The notes: generated from the letters alone by a model not told the origin. 64,000 bases of DNA from Paludibacter sp. (GCA_028692715.1 JAQUWU010000017.1:22454-86453); one strand, 5' to 3'; shown: positions 9,374 to 18,025, numbered from the stretch's first letter. Program-made: numbers and translations.

Positions 9374-9703
9374 TTAATTTTTGATGTATGAAATCCAAGC
9401 CCATAACTGTCTATTCTTCAAATAATTAAAATCAAGATCATGATTGAAGGCTTCCCTTTCAAATGAGATATTCATATAGGCTTTTTGTTTATTTCTATAC
9501 TTTAACATTTCAATGCCAAATTCAATAAGATAAAAAAGATAAAAAGGCAGAACCAATAGTTCCACTTGCTGGCGAATATGAATCTTTTCGTGATTCATGA
9601 TCCGTTTATCTTGTTTTAGATTTTTATCTTTGAGTAGGATAAACGGAAATAATGTTATGCCGGAAATTTCGAAGAATCTGATATAAGGGATAATGAGTAT
9701 CAT
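9374..9703 (-). CDS. Small membrane protein with an HExxH motif
   Basis: A 109-residue protein with a hydrophobic N-terminus (1-25), then HEKIH at 38-42 followed by a second hydrophobic helix (47-62). Two glutamates at 82 and 84 (SFEREAF) could supply a third zinc ligand. This is the arrangement of a minimal zincin or M56-like membrane peptidase, but the small size leaves activity uncertain. It ends soon after a conserved-looking aromatic stretch (LWAWISYI). The ADP-ribosylglycohydrolase gene ends 12 nt upstream on the same strand, so the two are probably cotranscribed. Confidence 0.6.
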   Translation of the reverse strand: MILIIPYIRFFEISGITLFPFILLKDKNLKQDKRIMNHEKIHIRQQVELLVLPFYLFYLIEFGIEMLKYRNKQKAYMNISFEREAFNHDLDFNYLKNRQLWAWISYIKN

Positions 9704-9715
9704 TTTATAGCTCTT

Positions 9716-10636
9716 TTAAGCTAAAGCCAGTTCATTAATATCTTCATTCCGTGCCAGCTCATTTATCCATTCCTGAGGAATGTTATCATAACCATAAAAA
9801 AGTCCGGCTAATCCGCCAGCAACCGCAGCCGTTGTGTCAGTATCATCACCTAAGTTTACTGCTTTAAGTACAATTTCGGAATACGATTCGGAATTCATAA
9901 AACACCAAATAGCAGCCTCCAAAGTATGTATCACATATCCCGATGATTTTATTTCATTTCTTGGGATTCCCAAAAACGACAAACTACACAATCGTTCAAA
10001 ATGACCTATCTCTTTATTTTTTATTTTTAGAGAACGGGTATAATCTGTAAATTCCTTTGCAGTTATAATGAATGCCTGTTCTTTTGAATTACCCAGGAGG
10101 ATATTGCGCAGAAACTCAAGATAATAAAAACAGGCAAGAACAGAACGGATATGTCGGTGAGTAATTGAAGATATTTCTTTCGTAATTCCAAACCTTTCGT
10201 TTATTGGCATTTTATAAATATAGATTAGCAAGGGTGCAATTCGCATAAGGGAACCATTCCCATTGTCATTTTCACGATCACCTCCGGCAACTAAGGGTTG
10301 AACTCCTGATCTTAAACGATGAATAGCATCTCTTGTTGCAGCACCTACATCAAATACTTCATTATGAGCAGTCCACCATCCATTGTCGAACCACTTAATA
10401 AAATTTGTAGCTATTTGATGTAGTTCAAATCCTTGCTTCATTGCTTCTACCATACAAAATGTAAGCGAACTATCGTCTGACCAGGTTCCTTTGGGTTGAT
10501 TGTGTGTTCCATATTCCTGCATAATACTAACAGGGTATTTATCAAGATATTCCCGTGTCTTAAATTCTACAGGAACACCTAATGCATCACCTACAGCTAC
10601 ACCAAACAGAATGTCTTTGAGTTTATTGTTTATCAT
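9716..10636 (-). CDS. ADP-ribosylglycohydrolase family protein
   Basis: A 306-residue DraG/ARH-type hydrolase that removes ADP-ribose from proteins or small molecules using two divalent metals. Metal-site motifs are present: GDALGVPVE at 16-24, TWSDDS at 51-56, NGNGSLMR at 125-132 and LGDDTDTTAA at 262-271 near the C-terminus. Length fits the family. No ADP-ribosyltransferase or nitrogenase gene is nearby, so the substrate is unknown; a toxin-antitoxin or defence role is possible but not shown. A CAAAGATA sequence at 10676-10683 gives TATCTTTG on the minus strand, a probable -7 box about 40 nt upstream of the start. Confidence 0.88.
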   Translation of the reverse strand: MINNKLKDILFGVAVGDALGVPVEFKTREYLDKYPVSIMQEYGTHNQPKGTWSDDSSLTFCMVEAMKQGFELHQIATNFIKWFDNGWWTAHNEVFDVGAATRDAIHRLRSGVQPLVAGGDRENDNGNGSLMRIAPLLIYIYKMPINERFGITKEISSITHRHIRSVLACFYYLEFLRNILLGNSKEQAFIITAKEFTDYTRSLKIKNKEIGHFERLCSLSFLGIPRNEIKSSGYVIHTLEAAIWCFMNSESYSEIVLKAVNLGDDTDTTAAVAGGLAGLFYGYDNIPQEWINELARNEDINELALA

Positions 10637-11094
10637 CTTTTTTAATGATTAATCTTTATTGATAATATTATCAACCAAAGATATTAAATATTTTCAATTA
10701 ATAAATTATCAATTTAATGACAAAAGTCAATTAGAACTATCTTCATCATTGAGGACAAAACTATTCACAGTAGCTAATTTGTTAATTGTTTAAAAAAATG
10801 GAATTATTTGTCATTAGTTTGTTACAAGTACTCTACAGGACAATTAATCACTTAAGTTTTCATTTTTTTGACTTTTACAATACAATGCCAAAATCGGTAT
10901 GTATTGTACAAGTCTTTATAATGAAATCAATAAAATTGTTCATCATCAAACTTCAATTTCATTCTTTATTCTTTTATTATATTTAAATTTCAACTAAATT
11001 TTATTTACATGTATATTCTAATGAAAAAAATATCGCAATATTTTAGTAATTTTGAAAATTGATTAAAATTACTTTATAATTAAGCAAAAAAGTT
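10637..11094. other. AT-rich divergent intergenic region
   Basis: 458 nt between two divergent genes. It holds a TATCTTTG box on the minus strand (10676-10683) for the hydrolase and TAATTTTG on the plus strand (11047-11054) for the Nramp gene. An open stretch at 10786-10986 is AT-rich, lacks a family signature and is not called as a gene. Confidence 0.55.
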
Positions 11095-12360
11095 ATGTTT
11101 AAACTCTTCAGAAATATTGATAAGAAAAATTATCGTCCCGTATTGGGCGGTATGGATATTTTTAAATTTATAGGTCCAGGACTACTTGTTACAGTTGGTT
11201 TTATTGATCCGGGAAATTGGGCATCAAATTTAGCTGCCGGAGCAGATTATGGCTATGCATTATTGTGGATGGTCACATTATCAACCATTATGTTGATTTT
11301 TTTACAACATAATGTGGCTCACCTTGGTATTGCCACGGGATTATGTCTATCAGAAGCTACTGCCATTCATTTAAAACCGAAATACTCAAAGTTTCTACTT
11401 ACAACTGCTATGTTGGCTTCTATTTCAACGTCTTTAGCCGAAATTTTGGGAGGTGCTATTGCGTTAGAAATGTTGTTTAATATTCCTATTAGGGCAGGTT
11501 CATTGATTGTGACAATTTTTGTTATCATAATGTTATTTACAAACTCCTATCGTTTGATAGAAAAATGGATTATTGCCTTTGTATCCATTATTGGCTTGTC
11601 ATTTTTTTATGAATTGTCACTGGTTCAGATTGATTGGAACAGTGCAATGGTAGGATGGGTAACTCCTTCGTTTCCAAGAGGATCGATGCTGGTTATTATG
11701 AGTGTTCTCGGAGCTGTAGTTATGCCTCACAATCTTTTTTTACATTCCGAAGTAATTCAAAGTCGTCAATGGAACTTGCAAGATGAAAAAGTTATTAAGA
11801 AACAATTGCGGTACGAATTTACCGATACACTTGTTTCAATGTTGATTGGTTGGGCGATAAATAGTGCAATGATTCTGTTGGCTGCAGCCACTTTCTTTCA
11901 AACAAAAACTCCTGTTTCCGAACTTCAACAAGCGAATCAATTGTTAGCTCCTTTGTTGGGGTCAAATGCTGCTGTTGTTTTTGCTGTTGCCCTATTATTT
12001 GCCGGAATAGCATCAACGATTACTTCCGGAATGGCTGCCGGAAGTATTTTTGCAGGAATGTACAAAGAACCTTACGACATTAAAGATAATCACTCTAGGT
12101 TAGGAGTAGCCATCTCACTTTTTATTGCTTTTGGGATTATATTGCTGATTACGAATCCATTTCAGGGATTAATCATTTCGCAAATGATATTGAGTATTCA
12201 ATTACCATTTACAATATTTTTGCAGGTTTACTTAACTTCATCCGAAAAAGTTATGGGTAAATACAAAAACTCTAAACTCTCAAAAATTTTACTTTATTCA
12301 CTCGGTGTTATTGTAGGCGGATTAAATATTGCATTATTTATTAGCTTTTTTGTTAGTTAA
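11095..12360 (+). CDS. mntH: Nramp family divalent metal transporter
   Basis: A 421-residue integral membrane protein with about 11 hydrophobic segments that imports Mn2+ or Fe2+ with protons. The metal-binding DPGN motif is at 38-41 (helix 1) and the helix 6 motif reads AVVMPHNLFLHSE, retaining the Ala and the metal-binding Met. Length is normal. It is preceded by a TAATTTTG box at 11047-11054. A hairpin separates it from a second cation transporter gene on the same strand, so metal homeostasis may be a shared theme. MntR or Fur operators were not recognised. Confidence 0.92.
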   Translation: MFKLFRNIDKKNYRPVLGGMDIFKFIGPGLLVTVGFIDPGNWASNLAAGADYGYALLWMVTLSTIMLIFLQHNVAHLGIATGLCLSEATAIHLKPKYSKFLLTTAMLASISTSLAEILGGAIALEMLFNIPIRAGSLIVTIFVIIMLFTNSYRLIEKWIIAFVSIIGLSFFYELSLVQIDWNSAMVGWVTPSFPRGSMLVIMSVLGAVVMPHNLFLHSEVIQSRQWNLQDEKVIKKQLRYEFTDTLVSMLIGWAINSAMILLAAATFFQTKTPVSELQQANQLLAPLLGSNAAVVFAVALLFAGIASTITSGMAAGSIFAGMYKEPYDIKDNHSRLGVAISLFIAFGIILLITNPFQGLIISQMILSIQLPFTIFLQVYLTSSEKVMGKYKNSKLSKILLYSLGVIVGGLNIALFISFFVS

Positions 12361-12415
12361 GTAATAGAATTCAATCCCGAATAGCTATCGTGGACAACGT
12401 TCTATTAACTCTTTT

Positions 12416-12441
12416 AAATGGGACATTATATAGTCCCATTT
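12416..12441 (+). terminator. Hairpin after the Nramp gene
   Basis: Inverted repeat AAATGGGAC / GTCCCATTT (9-bp stem, 8-nt loop), 56 nt after the mntH stop. The following T run is short, so termination may be partial. Confidence 0.55.
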
Positions 12442-12517
12442 ACTTAATGCTAAATTATTTACATTTCTAATCTTTTTATTATTGTGGTTGTTATTATAAG
12501 AAACAATATTTCTTCTT

Positions 12518-13147
12518 ATGAAAGCATCCACAACTATTTTATATAACAGAGCCTTATTTTTGAGCTTCTTTAGTGTGTTTTACAATATTATAGAAGGATT
12601 TATTTCAGTATTACTGGGAATAAAAGATGAGACGCTAACGCTCCTTGGTTTTGGCTTTGATAGTTTTATTGAAGTAGTTTCGGCTATTGGAATTACTGTT
12701 ATGATAATTCGAATGCGTAAAAATAAAGAGACCAACAGAAGTGAATTTGAAGTTCAGGCATTAAAAGTAACAGGCGTTTCGTTTTATTTACTTTCTATTG
12801 GATTATCGGCGGGAATCATTACAAATTTATTGACCAATCACAAACCCGAAACAGCACTTTGGGGAATAATTATATCAGTAGTTTCGATAATAGTAATGAT
12901 TTGGCTAATGTTAGCTAAAAAGAAAGTTGGCGTTAAATTAAATTCAGAACCAATAATTGCAGACAGTAATTGTACAAAAATATGTATTTATATGTCTGTG
13001 GTATTGTTGGTTGCCAGTCTGATTTATGAATATACCGGATTTGCATATGCAGATGCAATCGGTACTGCCGGATTGGTTTATTTCTCCTTCTCGGAAGGGA
13101 AAGAGGCTTTTGAAAAAGCGAAAGGGAAACAGAATTGTAAATGTTGA
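12518..13147 (+). CDS. Cation transporter, CDF/TMEM163-like
   Basis: A 209-residue protein with about six hydrophobic segments. LLGFGFDSFIEVVSA near residues 42-56 and YADAIGTAGL in the last transmembrane helix carry the acidic residues expected in the metal-binding helices 2 and 5 of cation diffusion facilitators. It is shorter than a classical CDF (about 300 residues) because it lacks the cytoplasmic C-terminal domain, and it ends in Cys-Lys-Cys, which may bind metal. Zn2+ or Co2+ efflux is the family expectation; the ion is not proven. Its 3' end faces maf with only a few bases between. Confidence 0.7.
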   Translation: MKASTTILYNRALFLSFFSVFYNIIEGFISVLLGIKDETLTLLGFGFDSFIEVVSAIGITVMIIRMRKNKETNRSEFEVQALKVTGVSFYLLSIGLSAGIITNLLTNHKPETALWGIIISVVSIIVMIWLMLAKKKVGVKLNSEPIIADSNCTKICIYMSVVLLVASLIYEYTGFAYADAIGTAGLVYFSFSEGKEAFEKAKGKQNCKC

Positions 13148-13154
13148 CCGAATG

Positions 13155-13739
13155 TTATTCTTTCCAGTTTTTTAGCTCGTTATACAATCGTTGAACGGGT
13201 AATCCCATTACATTAAAATAAGATCCTTCGATGGATTCGACGCCAATGAAACCAATCCATTCCTGAACACCATAACTCCCTGCTTTATCATAGGGTTGAT
13301 AATTTTCCAAATAATACTCAATTTCTTCAGCATTTATTTTTGCAAAACTTACATCCGAAATAACCGAAAATGTTTTCTTCTTTCTCAAAGTACTAATACA
13401 AACACCCGTAATTACCTGATGTCTTCTCCCTGATAAGGAGTTCAACATACTTGTTGCTTCAGCTTTATTTTCAGGTTTTCCTAACACTTTTCCTTCGTGC
13501 CATACAATTGTATCGGCAGTTATCAATAAGGTGTTTTCTTCCATTAAATCTCTAAATGCATTTGATTTTTTCTCAGCCAGATAAGCTGGAATTTCAACTC
13601 CAAAAACATTACTGGGATAGGTTTCTTCTACATCTATTACTTTAACGCTAAAGGGAATGTCTAATCCTTTAAGAAGTTCCAGTCTGCGTGGCGATTTAGA
13701 AGCGAGAATGATATCGTATTTATTTAAATTTGAAAGCAT
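13155..13739 (-). CDS. maf: Maf family nucleoside triphosphate pyrophosphatase
   Basis: A 194-residue Maf protein that hydrolyses (modified) dTTP/UTP or related nucleotides to the monophosphate and PPi. Signatures are ILASKSPRRLELL at 11-23, the TADTIV loop near 74-79 and LGKPENKAEA. Length is normal. It is the last gene of a minus-strand cluster with the UbiA-type prenyltransferase and DUF2520 genes. It converges with the cation transporter gene ending at 13147. Confidence 0.92.
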   Translation of the reverse strand: MLSNLNKYDIILASKSPRRLELLKGLDIPFSVKVIDVEETYPSNVFGVEIPAYLAEKKSNAFRDLMEENTLLITADTIVWHEGKVLGKPENKAEATSMLNSLSGRRHQVITGVCISTLRKKKTFSVISDVSFAKINAEEIEYYLENYQPYDKAGSYGVQEWIGFIGVESIEGSYFNVMGLPVQRLYNELKNWKE

Positions 13740-13760
13740 CTACATTGATTTTTAATGAAA

Positions 13761-14744
13761 TTATTTTACAATAAATAAATCAAACAAGCTGATTCCATAA
13801 GTTTTAGCTTGTAAAAAATAAAAGATAAAACTATATAACACACCAATTAGCATAATTACTTTGCTTAAATTTGATGCATTTTTATAATCAACAGAATTCT
13901 TTGCTGTGAAAATAAAATATCCTAAAATTATTAACGGTAAAACCAAGCCAAATAAAATATACCTGACAGAAAGCGTACCTTCAAAATTTATAAAAAAATG
14001 GTTGAACAATAGAAGCAACGAAATGGTAAGCAGAATAAGAAAATAAAGTATCAGCTTTGTATTTTTAACTCCTAGTTTTATAACAATCGTTCTGCATTCC
14101 ATTTCTCTATCACCTTTTTCATCCTGAATATCTTTAATTATTTCCCGTATTAATGTTGTAATAAATGCAAAGATAGCAAAACATCCTATCCAGCCATAAA
14201 TTTCGCCGGGGATGGGAGTCTGGTAAATTAAATCTCCATATGTTTTTGAGAGAAAAGCTAGCTGAGAAATACCAACAATTAATATTGAAAGTGCTGCTAC
14301 AAAAGCAACAACCAAATTACCAATAAGAAACTGCCGTTTGTAACTGGCCGAATAAAACCAAAGTAATCCGGGAACCACAATGAAAATAAAAGCTAAAGTC
14401 ATACTTCGGGCGAAATAAGCTAATAATAAACCACATAGAACTCCGATCCCTGTTAAAATCTGATGCATCAACATGACTAAATGCCTGCTAAAATTTTTAC
14501 CAACGATCTGCCTTTCGGGTTTGTTAATTACATCAATTTTCACGTCAAAATAATCATTTAACATATATCCGGCAGCAGCAATGAAAACAGACGCCAGAAT
14601 AAGTAAGATCACCATGTTTTCATTCGTACTTTCAAATCCGTAAGCTTGAAGAATAGGTAGCAACACAACTTTACTCATTAGATATTGTATTAAAGCAATA
14701 AAAAATAAGTTTTGTATACGGATAAGCCTGAAAAATGCGGACAT
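13761..14744 (-). CDS. UbiA family prenyltransferase (GGGP geranylgeranyltransferase-like)
   Basis: A 327-residue integral membrane enzyme with about eight or nine transmembrane segments. The two Mg2+/diphosphate-binding Asp motifs are visible: NDYFDVKIDVINKPER near 62-77 and IREIIKDIQDEKGDRE near 200-215. In Bacteroidetes this branch, next to maf and a DUF2520 gene, is usually annotated as geranylgeranylglycerol-phosphate geranylgeranyltransferase; the actual prenyl acceptor is not proven. Only 7 nt separate it from the upstream gene at 14752, so translation is probably coupled. Confidence 0.85.
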   Translation of the reverse strand: MSAFFRLIRIQNLFFIALIQYLMSKVVLLPILQAYGFESTNENMVILLILASVFIAAAGYMLNDYFDVKIDVINKPERQIVGKNFSRHLVMLMHQILTGIGVLCGLLLAYFARSMTLAFIFIVVPGLLWFYSASYKRQFLIGNLVVAFVAALSILIVGISQLAFLSKTYGDLIYQTPIPGEIYGWIGCFAIFAFITTLIREIIKDIQDEKGDREMECRTIVIKLGVKNTKLILYFLILLTISLLLLFNHFFINFEGTLSVRYILFGLVLPLIILGYFIFTAKNSVDYKNASNLSKVIMLIGVLYSFIFYFLQAKTYGISLFDLFIVK

Positions 14745-14751
14745 AGTATAT

Positions 14752-15522
14752 TTATTTCTTTTTGTGACGTTTGTAAATATCTTTACTCAGGAGATTATAA
14801 ATTTTCTTTAAATCTCTTCTTTCTTTCAACATTGTAAGATGACTTGAAATTATTTTATCGTCGAAACGAACTGCCGGACCTGTTTGAGCCTTGTATGGTT
14901 GTACTGATTGAATTTTCTCTGCCGTTTCCATAATTAATGGATGCATAATTTCGAAATTCACCCCTATATCTTCGAGTATCTGAGATGAAATATCATACAT
15001 ATAATTACTGAAGTTACAAGCAAAAACAGCCGCTAAATGTATTTTCTTGCGTTGTTCAGAAGTAACTAAATAGGTTTTGGAATCCAATAATTCAGCAATC
15101 TCTAAAAGCTTTTTTTGTACTTCAGAATTTATAGCTTCGATACAAATAGGTATTTTACTAAAGTCAACCTCCTTCTCTTTTGAAAATGTCTGAAGTGGAT
15201 AAAAAACGCCATATTTTGTAGCAATCCCATCAAATTCACTCATAGGAATGCTACCGGCAGTGTGAACGTGTATAGCATCAGGTAAATCAAAACTTTTCAA
15301 GGTGTGCCTGAAAGCTCCATCCTTTAAGGCATAAAAATATATATCTGCTTTATCGTAAATCTCAGAAATATCTGTTGTATAGGTTGTATTGAGTTTTTCG
15401 GCTAAAATGGCAGCATTTTTTTGTGTGCGACTATAAACCTGAGCAATAGTTACCCCCTTTTTTTGTAAAGCTAATGCTAAATGTGTGGCTACACTTCCCG
15501 AACCAATAAAAACGGCTTCCAT
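14752..15522 (-). CDS. Rossmann-fold DUF2520 oxidoreductase-like protein
   Basis: A 256-residue protein. The N-terminus VFIGSGSVATHLALAL (4-19) is a GxGxxA dinucleotide-binding loop, with a VYSRT stretch after strand 2 that suggests NADP. The C-terminal helical part contains AAVFACNFSNYMY, typical of the DUF2520 family, which resembles ketopantoate or pyrroline-5-carboxylate reductases. Substrate unknown. It lies in a tight minus-strand cluster with the prenyltransferase downstream and a small membrane protein 15 nt upstream. Confidence 0.8.
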   Translation of the reverse strand: MEAVFIGSGSVATHLALALQKKGVTIAQVYSRTQKNAAILAEKLNTTYTTDISEIYDKADIYFYALKDGAFRHTLKSFDLPDAIHVHTAGSIPMSEFDGIATKYGVFYPLQTFSKEKEVDFSKIPICIEAINSEVQKKLLEIAELLDSKTYLVTSEQRKKIHLAAVFACNFSNYMYDISSQILEDIGVNFEIMHPLIMETAEKIQSVQPYKAQTGPAVRFDDKIISSHLTMLKERRDLKKIYNLLSKDIYKRHKKK

Positions 15523-15537
15523 GATTTTTATTTCTTT

Positions 15538-15870
15538 TTATTTTTTTTTCACGCCAAGAACCAATATCGCACCTGCAACAATAAGTAAAACCGGCCAGAT
15601 ATAGTCCGATATATTCCGTGTGAAATGAATTATATCTGATAATCTGAATAACATTCCCACCACAATTAAAACAATTCCTATATTTTTGTTTGAATGAGTA
15701 AGTAGAAAAATCAAACCCATAATTAGGGGATAATTTTTAAAATCAAAAATATGAGATGCTATTTCAGGTGGAAATACATTGAGTTGGCGAAGTAGAAAAA
15801 TACAACCAAATACTAAAAGTGTTACCCCCCAAGCTAACCGATTGTCTCTTTTTGCACTTATTTTAGACAT
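15538..15870 (-). CDS. Small membrane protein, LiaF-TM/DUF5668-like
   Basis: A 110-residue protein with four hydrophobic helices. LAWGVTLLVFGCIFLLRQL near the N-terminus and IWPVLLIVAGAILVLG at the C-terminus are the two-helix hairpins of LiaF-like transmembrane domains, which occur in envelope-stress membrane proteins. It has no extramembrane domain. The nitroreductase gene ends 2 nt upstream, so they share a transcript. Specific role unknown. Confidence 0.65.
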   Translation of the reverse strand: MSKISAKRDNRLAWGVTLLVFGCIFLLRQLNVFPPEIASHIFDFKNYPLIMGLIFLLTHSNKNIGIVLIVVGMLFRLSDIIHFTRNISDYIWPVLLIVAGAILVLGVKKK

Positions 15871-15872
15871 TT

Positions 15873-16409
15873 TTATTTGATTTTAAAATTTTCAAAATGA
15901 ATTTTATCATCGGCTAATTTCTCCTCCTCGAAAGGTTTCCTTTTTTCATCAGGATAACCAATAGACATAATACATAACACCCCAAAATGGGTAGGTATGT
16001 TTAGCAGTGCTTTTATATATTCTTCGGTTGTGGTTTGTTCATTTTTCTGTCGGTTATAAACCTGAACCCAACAACTTCCCAATCCTAAATCCTGAGCTTG
16101 TAGTTGAATTATTATTGCTGCAATTGAAGCATCTTCTATCCATACATCACTTTTTGTGGTATCGGCAATAACAACAATCGCCAAAGGTGCCTCTTTCAGC
16201 ATCTGAGAACCATAAGGGCGACTTTCAGATAATTTCAACAAAGTATTTCTGTCCTGAATCACAATAAATTCCCATGGATTACTTCGTTTTGAAGCAGGTG
16301 ACATTAGTGCTGCTTTTGTTATTTTCAGTATTTTATCCTGCTCAACTTCACGTGGTTCATATTTCCGAATGCTTCGTCTGTTTTTTAAAAGATCAAAAAA
16401 TGAGACCAT
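15873..16409 (-). CDS. Nitroreductase family protein
   Basis: A 178-residue FMN-dependent NAD(P)H oxidoreductase of the nitroreductase fold. RRSIRKYEP at 11-19 binds the FMN phosphate, SPASKRSNPWEF near 37-48 continues the flavin site, and GLGSCWVQVYNR near 107-118 is the C-terminal signature. Length is typical of the small single-domain members. Physiological substrate unknown. It heads the short gene run to the prenyltransferase. Confidence 0.88.
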   Translation of the reverse strand: MVSFFDLLKNRRSIRKYEPREVEQDKILKITKAALMSPASKRSNPWEFIVIQDRNTLLKLSESRPYGSQMLKEAPLAIVVIADTTKSDVWIEDASIAAIIIQLQAQDLGLGSCWVQVYNRQKNEQTTTEEYIKALLNIPTHFGVLCIMSIGYPDEKRKPFEEEKLADDKIHFENFKIK

Positions 16410-16433
16410 ATTTCTTTATTTTTATTTTAAGTC

Positions 16434-17276
16434 TTATTTTGATTGATTATCAATAAGATATGTGATAATATTTTCCGTTTTTAGTATGTTTTTAAGTCTC
16501 TCAAATGGGATAGTAACTTCAGTTTGTCCTACATAAAATGGTGCTATTTCATAAGGATTGAAAACATAATTTATACTGACGTCTGTAATGTAAAAATTAC
16601 CATTTGGTTTTATTGAATCGATCCAAAAATCTGTATCTTCAAGATTTAAAATATCACTAACACCTTGTGACTCATTCATATCGTTACTTTCCTCAACAAT
16701 TCGATTTTGTATTAATTTAGTGAGTTGATTTTTATAACCCTGAACAAATAAATCGCTTTCACTTATTTGTTTTCCAGTCTTTAAATCAAAATTATAATAA
16801 TTTCGGGTTTCGTAGCCATGTGCTCCTCCCATAAATATATACCGGTCAATTCCATATACATATATATTATTGTCAGATAACAGACTATAACCTGATAAAT
16901 TTTGCTCATTATTAAACGAATAAGTTCTTACAGAATCAAGAAAATCATCAATTGAGGCATTATTTAATCTGTATTCTGTAGCTAAATCCTTGGCGAATTT
17001 CTCAACAACAGAATCATTTGAATATGCATAATACTTTTCACCAAATAGGTTTGTAATAATAGATTTTCTGATAGAATCCATTATACTTTCCTTGTAAAAT
17101 TTGGTAGGTAATTCAATTTGCATTTCAACTTTTAATGCACCTTTACTTGTATCGGAAGTCAGATAGTATTTTTTAGCAAAATCTTGTTCGTCCGTTTTTA
17201 TCTTTTTTTGTTTACAAGAGAAAAAAGACACACTCACCAAAACACTCAATATCAAAATTGTCGTTTGCTTTTTCAT
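16434..17276 (-). CDS. Lipoprotein with a DUF3298/RsiV-like domain
   Basis: A 280-residue predicted lipoprotein: MKKQTTILILSVLVSVSFFS is a signal peptide with the lipobox Cys at residue 21. The body matches the DUF4163-DUF3298 layout seen in RsiV-type proteins: a mixed alpha/beta N-terminal part, GGAHGYETRNYYNFDLKTGK in the middle (the GGAHG motif) and a final VTIPFERLKNIL strand. In other bacteria such domains bind lysozyme or act as anti-sigma ectodomains, but no sigma factor gene is adjacent, so function is open. A TATCTTTG box lies on the minus strand at 17360-17367. Confidence 0.75.
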   Translation of the reverse strand: MKKQTTILILSVLVSVSFFSCKQKKIKTDEQDFAKKYYLTSDTSKGALKVEMQIELPTKFYKESIMDSIRKSIITNLFGEKYYAYSNDSVVEKFAKDLATEYRLNNASIDDFLDSVRTYSFNNEQNLSGYSLLSDNNIYVYGIDRYIFMGGAHGYETRNYYNFDLKTGKQISESDLFVQGYKNQLTKLIQNRIVEESNDMNESQGVSDILNLEDTDFWIDSIKPNGNFYITDVSINYVFNPYEIAPFYVGQTEVTIPFERLKNILKTENIITYLIDNQSK

Positions 17277-17333
17277 ATGGAAGTAATTGTTTTTTTAAGA
17301 TCACATGAACTTGAATTCCATAGGCGTGTTTTC

Positions 17334-17369
17334 ATTATCTTTGATGAACCAACGGTGATCAAAGATAAT
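17334..17369. promoter_or_regulatory. Perfect 12-bp inverted repeat carrying two divergent -7 boxes
   Basis: ATTATCTTTGAT (17334-17345) and its exact inverted copy (17358-17369) are separated by 12 nt. Each arm contains TATCTTTG, one on each strand. The minus-strand copy is well placed as the -7 box of the lipoprotein gene starting at 17276. The symmetry could reflect divergent promoters or an operator for a dimeric regulator. No intact plus-strand gene follows for 400 nt. Confidence 0.5.
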
Positions 17370-17736
17370 ACCTGTGATAATGCTCGTTTCATATATTTAT
17401 TTAATAAATAAAATTATGGCAACAAAATTACAACTTTATTAAGAGATTTATCTAAAAAACATAAAAATATTTCGTTCTAATATGATTTATAGTGGTTAAA
17501 CATTAAAAATGCTGTTCTTGTAATTTCGTTTTTGTAGATGAATTTGACAATTCTATATGCAATAATTAATTCCTAGCACTCATTTATTAGTTTAAACACT
17601 CTAAATATTGCCCTTTCTCGATTTTGTCTCTTTGTTCTATATATTTCTATGCATCAGCATAAGAGGATCATAAGTACAGTTCGTATTTCATATTATCTTT
17701 GTTTATAAAAATGGAATCAATTAAATATCAAAAAGA

Positions 17737-17965
17737 ATGAAAAAGGAAATGGCAATACTATCTCTTGTTGTTATGTCTTTTTGCAATAACCACAATTTCA
17801 CAGAAAGCTTATGATGATAAAAAAGCATCTGTAAAAAACAGAAACTAAATGCGATAAAAAAGCAGAAGCTAAATATTGTGGAGAAAAATTAGAGAAAGTT
17901 TGTGTAAAGATAAAAAATCAACTTGTATAGGAAAATGCAAGAGCGAAACTGAGAGTAAGAAATAA
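17737..17965 (+). pseudogene. Decayed small secreted Cys/Lys-rich protein gene
   Basis: An ATG at 17737, preceded by an A/G-rich stretch, opens a signal peptide (MKKEMAILSLVVMSF). The coding sense then hops through the three frames: AITTISQKAYDDKKASVK, next TETKCDKKAEAKYCGEKLEK, then CKDKKSTCIGKCKSETES before TAA. Joined, these give a coherent product of about 75 residues: signal peptide plus a Lys-rich chain with several spaced cysteines, possibly metal binding. At least three single-base indels are needed to restore it, so it is a pseudogene unless the assembly is poor here. A strong terminator follows directly, as expected for a former gene. Confidence 0.6.
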
Positions 17966-17981
17966 TTCAGCTGCACTAATT

Positions 17982-18020
17982 AAAAAAAATGTCACGAATA
18001 CTTTATCGTGACATTTTTTT
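17982..18020. terminator. Strong bidirectional terminator
   Basis: Perfect inverted repeat with core ATGTCACGA / TCGTGACAT, flanked by seven A before and seven T after, between the decayed plus-strand gene and the minus-strand gene ending at 18026. Confidence 0.85.
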
Positions 18021-18025
18021 GTTAT

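Noticed and set aside
10786-10986. 66-residue plus-strand ORF between the hydrolase and Nramp genes
   Set aside because: AT-driven Phe/Ile-rich composition with no ribosome binding site or family signature; the region is better explained as divergent promoters.
10990-11094. Mn-sensing yybP-ykoY riboswitch ahead of the Nramp gene
   Set aside because: The leader is short and AT-rich with none of the conserved core sequences.
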